Below, in pieces: positions 56,873 through 64,000 of a stretch of DNA of 64,000 bases (positions are counted from its first letter, which is position 1; the number at the start of each line of letters is the position of its first letter). Location of the stretch: positions 118,244,213-118,308,212 of the forward strand of contig CM044310.1 of NCBI GenBank assembly GCA_024291935.2, in the 5' to 3' direction. Made by a program: the position numbers and the translations under genes. Source of the DNA: Okapia johnstoni (taxonomy: Eukaryota; Chordata; Mammalia; Artiodactyla; Giraffidae). The notes beneath the pieces were generated by a model that was given only the letters and a program-made list of their open reading frames with translations, was not told the origin of the DNA and searched no databases.

Positions 56873-59800
56873 GGGGGCGGTCCTAAGATGGCGGAGGAAT
56901 AGGACAAGGAGACCACTTTATCCCCCACAAATTCATCGAAAGAACATTTGAATGCTGAACAAATTCCACAAAACAACTTGTGAATGCTGGCAGAGGACAT
57001 CAAGCACCCAGAAGGCAGCCCATTGTCTTCAGAAGGAGGTAGGACAAAATATAAAATTAAAAAGAGAGACAAAAGAGGTAGGGACAGAGATCCTTCCTGG
57101 GAAGGGAGTCTTAGGAGAAGTTTCCAAACACCAGGAAAACACTCTCACGCGCGGGTCTGTGGGGAGTTTTGTAACCTCAGAGGGCAACATAACTGGGGGA
57201 AAAAATAAATAAATAAAACCCACAGAGTATGTGCCTAATGGCAACTCCCAGCACTCGCATCCACCACCAGCAAGTGGCTGAACAGGGAGGGGTGGGCTTC
57301 ATTGCTTAGGGTAAGGACTGGGCCTGAATGCCCTGAGGGCAATCTGAGGGAACTAAGGTGAGACAGCAACCCAAACTGTGGGATAGTCAGAGGGAGAGAG
57401 AGAAAAAAAAGAGAGAGAGAGAACTGTTGTGTGAAAGCCCTAACCTAAGGCACTGCTGGGCCCGCTCACAGAACAAACAACTGAGTGAATACCAGAGGAG
57501 AGCTAGCCCGCTGCGGACTGGCCCATCTCCTGCCAGAGACAGGGAGGCAGGCAGGGGCAACCAGAGCCGGAAAGGGGCAATCTTGGCCCCAGAGAGGCAT
57601 CCTCTACCAAACTGCAAGCAGGTTCCCAGTTGTTAACCAAGACTTATTGGGATTCTGGATGGTTGACATCTGCCAGGAGGGTTGCAGCTAGAGATCAGCT
57701 CCCCAGAGGAGACACATGGCACACCTAAGATGGACGCGCCTGCTGCCACCCAGGAAACAGAGCGGCTGGGCCCAGGGAGGTGATAAGATGCACTTCCCAC
57801 CTGGGGAGACTGCGCTCGCCAAGCACCTGGTCACCTGAGCTGCTAGGACCTGGGAAGGGCACAAAACACAGGCCCAACTGAGTCTGCACCTTTGTGAAGT
57901 ACCCGAGGACCTGAACCTGAATCTGAGTGGCTTAGATCTACAACCCAGTATTACTGTACCCAGCAAGGATCTCATTCAGATATGAAGGAGAAATCAAAAG
58001 CTTTACAGACAAGCAAAAGCTGAGAGAATTCAGCACCACCAAACAGCTCTTCAACAAATGCTAATGGATCATCTCTAGACAGGAAACACAGAAAGGGTGT
58101 ATAAACTCGAACCCAAGACAACAAAGTAAATGGCAACGGGATCATACTTATCAATAGTTACCTTAAATGTAAATGGGTTGAATGCCCCAACCAAAAGACA
58201 AAGACTGGCTGAATGGATACAAAAACAAGGCCTCTATATATGTTGTCTGCAAGAGACCCACCTCAAAACAAGGGACACATACAGACTGAAAGTGAAGGGC
58301 TGGAAAAAGATATTCCACATAAATCAAGACCAAAAGAAAGCAGGAGTAGCAATACTCATATCAGATAAAATAGACTTTAAAATAAAGGCTGTGAAAAGAG
58401 ACAAAGAAGGACACTATATAATGATCAAAGGATCAATCCAAGAAGAAGATATAACAATTATAAATATATATGCACCCAACATAGGAGCACTGCAATATGT
58501 AGGGCAAATGCTAACAAGTATGATAGGGGAAATTAACAATAACACAATAATAGTGGGAGACTTTAATACCCCACTCACACCTATGGATAGATCAACTAAA
58601 CAGAAAATTAGCAAGGAAACACAAACATTAAATGATACAATGGACCAGTTAGACCTAATTGATATCTATAGGGCTTTTCACCACAAAACAATGAATTTCA
58701 CCTTTTTCTCAAGTGCACATGGAACTTTCTCCAGGATAGATCACATCCTGGGCCATAAATATAGCCTTGGTAAATTTAAAAAAACTGAAATCACTCCAAG
58801 CATTTTTCTGACCACAATGCAGTAAGATTAAATGTCAACTACAGGAGAAAAGCTATTAAAAATTCCAACATATGGAGGTTGAACAACACACTGCTGAATA
58901 ACCACAAATCACACAAGAAATCAAAAAAGAAATCAAAATATACATAGAAATGAATGAAAATGAAAACACAACAACCCAACACCTATGGGACACTGTAAAA
59001 GCAGTGCTAAGGGGAAGGTGCATAGCAACAGGCTTACCTCAAGAAACAAGGAAAAAGTCAAATAAATAACCTAACTTACACCTAAAGCAACTAGAAAAGG
59101 AAGAAATGAAGAACCCCAGGATTAGTAGAAGGAAAGAAATCTTTAAAAGTAGGCCAGAAATAAATGCAAAAGAAACAAAGAGACCATAGGAAAAATCAAC
59201 AAAGTTAAAAGCTGGTTCTTTGAGAAGATAAATAAGATTGACAAATCATTAGCCAGACTCATCAAGAAACAAAGGGAGAAGAATCAAATCAACAAAATTA
59301 GGCATGAAAATGGAGAAATCACAACAGACAACACAGAAATACAAAGAATCATAAGAGACTACTATCAGCAACTATATGCCAATAAAATGGACAACTAGGA
59401 AGAAATAGACAAATTCTTAGAAAAGTATAATTTTCCCAAACTGAACCAGGAAGAAATAGAAAATCTTAACTGACGCATCACAAGCACAGAAATCAAAACT
59501 GTAATCAGAAATCTTCCAGCAAACAAAAGCCCAGGGCTAAACAGCTTCACAGCTGAGTTCTACCAAAAATTTAGAGAAGAGGGAACGCCTATCCTACTCA
59601 AACTCTTCTAGAAAATTGCAGAAGAAGGCAAACTTCCAAACTCATTCTATGAGGCCACCATCACCCTAATACCAAAACCAGACAAAGCTGCCACAAAAAA
59701 AGAAAACTACAGGCCAATATCACTGATGAATGTAGATGCAAAAATCCTTAACAAAATTCTAGCAAACAGAATCCAACAACATATTAAAAAGATCATACAT

Positions 59801-62800
59801 CATGACCAAGTGGGCTTTATCCCAGGGATGCAAAGATTCTTCAATATCTGCAAATCAATCAATGTAATACACCACATTAACAAATTGAAAGATAAAAGCC
59901 ATATGATTATCTCAATAGATGCAGAGAAAGCCTTTGACAAAACTCAATATCCATTTATGATAAAAAAAAAAAAAACCTCCAGAAAGTAGGCATAGAAGGA
60001 ACATACCTCAACATAATAAAAACAATATATGACAAACACACAGCAAACATTATCCTCAATGGTGAAAAATTGAAAGCATTTCCCCTAAAGGCAGGAACAA
60101 GACAAGGGTGCCCACTCTCACCACTACTATTCAGCATAGTTTTGGAAGTTTTGGCCACGGCAATCAGAGAAGAAAAAGAAATAAAAGGAATCCAGATTGG
60201 AAAAGAAGAAGTAAAACTCGCACTGTTTGCAGATGACATGATCCTCTACATAGAAAACCCTAAAGACTCCACCAGAAAATTCCTAGAGCTAATCAATGAA
60301 TATAGTAAATTTGCAGGATATAAAATTAACACACAGAAATCCCTTGCATTCCTATACACTAACAATGAGAAAACAGAAAGAGAAATTAAAAAAACAATTC
60401 CATTCACCATTGCAACGAAAAGAATAAAATACCTAGGAATATATCTACCTAAAGAAACAAAAGACTTATATATAGAAAACTATAAAACACTGATGAAAGA
60501 AATCAAAGAGGACACAAATAGATGGAGAAACATATCATGTTCATGGATCAGAAGAAACAATATAGTGAAAATGAGTATACTACCCAAAGCAATCTATAGA
60601 TTCAATCCAATCCCTATCAAGCTACCAATGGTATTTTTCACAGAACTAGAACAAATAATTTCACAATTTGTATGGAAATACAAAAAACTTCGAATAGCCA
60701 AAGCAATCTTGAGAAAGAAGAATGGAACTGGAGGAATCAACCCACCTGACTTCAGGCTCTACTACAAAGCTACAGTCATTAAGGCAGTATGGTACTGGTA
60801 CAAAGACAGAAATATAGATCAATGGAACAAAATAGAAAGCCCAGAGATAAATCCACGCACCTATGGGCACCTTATCTTTGACAAAGGAGGCAAGAATATA
60901 CAATAGAGAAAACACAATCACTTTAACGAGTGGTGCTCGAAAAACTGGTCAACCACTTGTAAAAGAATGAAACTAGAACACTTCCTAACACCATACACAA
61001 AAATAAACTCAAAATGGATTAAAGATCTAAATGTAAGACCAGAAACTATAAAACTCCTAGAGGAAAACATAGGCAAAACACTGACATAAATCACAGGAGG
61101 ATCCTCTATGAGCCACCTCCCAGAGTAATGGAAATAAAAGCAAAAATAAACAAATGGGACCTAATTAAACTTAAAAGCTTTTACACAGTGAAGGAAACTA
61201 TAAGCAAGGTGAAAAGACAGCCTTCAGAATGGGAGAAAATAATAGCAAACGAAGCAACTGACAAAGAATTAACCTCAAAAATATACAAGCAAATCATGCA
61301 GCTCGACTCCAGAAAAATAAACGACCCAATCAAAAAATGGGCCAAAGAACTAAACAGACATTTCTCCAAAGAAGACATACAAATGGCTAACAAACACATG
61401 AAAAGATGCTCAACATCACTTATTATTCAGTTCAGTTCAGTTCAGCCGCTCAGTCATGTCCGACTCTTTGCGACTCCATGAATTGCAGCACGCCAGGCCT
61501 CCCTGTCCATCACCAACTCCCGTAGTCTACCCAAACCCATGTCCATCGAGTCGGTGATGCCATCCAACCATCTCATCCTCTGTCGTCCCCTTCTCCTCCC
61601 ACCCCCAATCCTACCCAGCATCAGGGTCTTTTCCAATGAGTCAACCCTTCGCATGAGGTGGCCAAAGTATTGGAGTTTCAGCTTCAACATCAGACCTTCC
61701 AATGAACACCCAGGATTGATCTCTTTTAGTATGGATTGATTGGATCTCCTTGCAGTCCAAGGGACTCTCAAGAGTCTTCTCCAACACCACAGTTCAAAAG
61801 CATCAATTTTTCGGTGTTCAGCTTTCTTCACCGTCCAACTCTCACATCCATACATGACTACTGGAAAAACCATAGCCTTGACTAGACAGACTTTTGTTGG
61901 CAAAGTAACGTCTCTGCTTTTAAATATGCTATCTAGGTTGGCCATAACCTTCCTTCCAAGGAGTAAGCGTCTTTTAATTTCACGGCTGCAATCACCATCA
62001 GCAGTGATTCTGGAGCCCAAACAAATAAAGTCTGACACTGTTTCCACTGTTTCCCCATCTATTTCCCATGAAGTGATGGGACCAGATGCCATGATCTTAG
62101 TTTTCTGAACGTTGAGCTTTAAGCCAACTTTTTCACTCTCCTCTTTCTCCTTCATCAAGAGGCTCTTTAGTTCTTCTTCACTTTCTGCCATAAGGGTGGT
62201 GTCATCTGCATATCTGAGGTTATTGATATTTCTCCTGGCAATCTTGATTCCAGCTTGTGTTTCTTCCAGCCCAGCGTTTCTCATGATGTACTCAGCATAT
62301 AAGTTAAATAAGCAGGGTGACAATATACAGCCTTGACGTACTCCTTTTCCTATTTGGAACCAGTCTGTTGTTCCATGTCCGGTTCTAACTGTTGCTTCCT
62401 GACCTGCATACAGGTTTCTCAAGAGACAGGTCAGATGGTCTGGTATTCCCATCTCTTTCAGAATTTTCCACAGTTTATTGTGATCCACACAGTCAAAGGC
62501 TTTGGTATAGTCAATAAAGCAGAAATAGATGTTTTTCTGGAACTCTCTTGCTTTTTCGATGATCCAGCGGATATTGGCAATTTGATTTCTGGTTCTTCTG
62601 CCTTTTCTAAAACCAGCTTGAACATCTGGAAGTTCATGGTTCACGTATTGCTGAAGCCTGGCTTGGAGAATTTTGAGCATTACTTTACTAGCATGTGAGA
62701 TGAGTGCAATTGTGCAGTAGTTTGAGCATTCTTTGGCATTGCCTTTCTTTGGGATTGGAACGAAAACTGACCTTTTCCAGTCACTTATTATTAGAGAAAT

Positions 62801-63688
62801 GCAAATCAAAACCACAATGAGGTACCATTTCACGCCAGTCAGAATGGCTGCTATCCAAAAGTCTACAAGCAATAAATGCTGGAGAGGGTGTGGAGAAAAG
62901 GGAACCCTCTTACACTGTTGGTGGGAATGCAAACTAGTACAGCCACTATGGAGAACAGTTTGGAGATTCCTTTACAAACTGGAAATAGAACTGCCATATG
63001 ACCCAGCAGTCCCACTGCTGGGCATACACACCGAGGAAACCAGAATTGAAAGAGACACGTGTACCCCAATGTTCATCACAGCACTGTTTATAATAGCCAG
63101 GACATGGAAGCTACCTAGATGTCCATCGGCAGATGAATGGATAAGAAAGCTGTGGTACATATACACAATGGAATATTACTCAGTCATTAAAAGAATACAT
63201 TTGAATCAGTTCTAATGAGGTGGATGAAACTGGAGCCTATTATATAGAGTGAAGTAAGCCAGAAAGAAAAACACCAATACAGTATACTAATGCATGGAAT
63301 ATATATGGAATTTAGAAATATGGTAATGATAACCCTATATGCGAGACAGCAAAAGAGACACAGATGTATAGAACAGTCTTTCAGACTCTGTGGGAGAAGG
63401 CGAGGGTGGGATGATTTGAGAGAATAGCATTGAAACATGTATATTACCATATGTGAAACAGATCCCCAGTCCAGGTTCGATGCATGAGACAGGGGGCTCA
63501 GGGCTGGTGAACTGGGATGACCCTGAGGGATGGGATGGAGAGGAAGGTGGGAGGCGGGAGTTCAGGATGGGGAACACATGTACACCCATGGCTGATTCAT
63601 GTCAATGTATGGCAAAACCACTACAATATTGTAATTAGCCTCCAGTTAAAATAAATAATTTTTTTTAAAAAAGAAATGAAAAAAAAAA
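56873..63688 (+). mobile_element. L1-BT-like LINE-1, 5' end to poly(A), split by a BovB; ORF1 not seen
   Basis: It starts 'gggggcggtcctaagatggcgg', a typical ruminant L1 5' end, and finishes in an A-rich tail at 63,688; 'attaccattt' and 'atcaccattt' flank it. ORF2 endonuclease is open at 58130-58825 (LNVNGLN, LQETHL, GDFNTPL, and IDHILGH where S/DH motifs occur). Reverse transcriptase pieces lie at 59726-59989 and 60070-60906 (FADD at 60226-60237), and the Cys-rich C-terminus ([18 protein letters not shown]) lies within 62733-63215. Frameshifts break it in several places. Between the 5' UTR and ORF2 (57,950-58,130) no ORF1 is visible, so ORF1 appears deleted. Not expected to move. Confidence 0.93.
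61428..62780 (-). mobile_element. BovB LINE inserted in L1, intact partial reverse transcriptase
   Basis: A 1353-bp 5'-truncated BovB on the minus strand with perfect TCACTTATTATT duplications at 61416-61427 and 62781-62792. The whole BovB part is one open frame within 61454-62932, with motif [11 protein letters not shown] and YADD intact. It lacks the BovB N-terminal endonuclease. The first 50 or so codons of the ORF are antisense L1, so the ORF is a chance fusion. Confidence 0.96.
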
Positions 63689-63689
63689 T

Positions 63690-64000
63690 CACCATTTATT
63701 CTTTATCCGTTCATCAGGTAATGCACATTTAGGTTGCTTCCATGGCTTAGCTATTGTAAATACTGCTGCTGTGAACATTGAGATGTGTGTATCTTTCCAA
63801 ATTATATTTTTCTCTGGATATATGCACAGGAGTGGCACTGCAGGAACATATGGTATTAATTGCTCTATTTTTAATTTTTTTCATGAAACTACATCCTGTT
63901 CTTGATAGTGGTTGAACCAATTTACATTCCTACCAACAATGAAGGAGGATTCCCTTTTCTCTACACCCTCTCCAGCATTTATTATTTGTAGACTTTTTTA
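63690..64000 (-). mobile_element. Antisense L1, continuation of the outer layer
   Basis: 'tttatccgttcatcaggtaa' to 'ctctccagcatttattattt' is the reverse of the L1 region seen sense at 62,870-63,160. It runs off the window end. Confidence 0.85.

Overview
The window is mammalian nuclear DNA from a ruminant, most likely a bovid. The evidence is the repeat content: many BovB (RTE-clade) LINE copies ending in ACTGA/GAACTGA-type tails, Bov-tA and CHR-type tRNA-derived SINEs, and L1-BT-like LINE-1 copies, often inserted into one another. The only host gene family recognised is the vomeronasal type-1 receptor (V1R) family. All seven V1R loci lie on the + strand, so this is part of a V1R cluster.

Layout. 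Units 1, 2 and 3 begin near 1, 16,960 and 25,080. Each has a conserved upstream module (putative promoter plus first exon ending in a splice donor), an intron of 1.6-1.9 kb containing an old MIR, and a single coding exon. Unit 1 (2363-3298, 311 aa) and unit 2 (19265-20206, 313 aa) are open over full length. Unit 3 (27161-28103) is a pseudogene with a TA-repeat frameshift, a nonsense codon and a further frameshift. Units 4 and 5 (about 34.2-41.8 kb and 45.8-54.3 kb) are two copies of a larger block: the same upstream module, a heavily decayed V1R lacking its last two helices (37532-38155; 48282-49260), then a V1R of a second subtype (40852-41791; 53217-54246). The second-subtype genes lack a normally placed start and carry late frameshifts, so both are called pseudogenes.

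The remaining sequence is retroelements: antisense L1 mosaics (4.0-13.3 kb, 16.2-16.7, 21.4-21.6, 24.3-24.8, 38.7-40.2, 41.8-42.9, 49.3-50.3, 54.2-55.4 and 63.7-64.0 kb), a 2.2-kb BovB at 31.2-33.4 kb, and a nested stack from 54.99 kb to the end. In that stack an old antisense L1 is split by a BovB and by an L1-BT-like element, which is itself split by another BovB. Smaller items include a 5S rRNA-derived insertion 20 bp behind the unit 2 splice donor, a mariner-type MITE, and a polyadenylated retrocopy of an apparently non-coding transcript (51,111-52,380) inside a BovB.

Functionally, only the unit 1 and unit 2 V1Rs look capable of giving a full receptor. The five upstream modules share spaced TAATTR homeodomain-type sites. 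In units 1-3 the predicted spliced leaders also share an upstream reading frame that overlaps the receptor start codon. Nothing prokaryotic, viral or CRISPR-like was seen.
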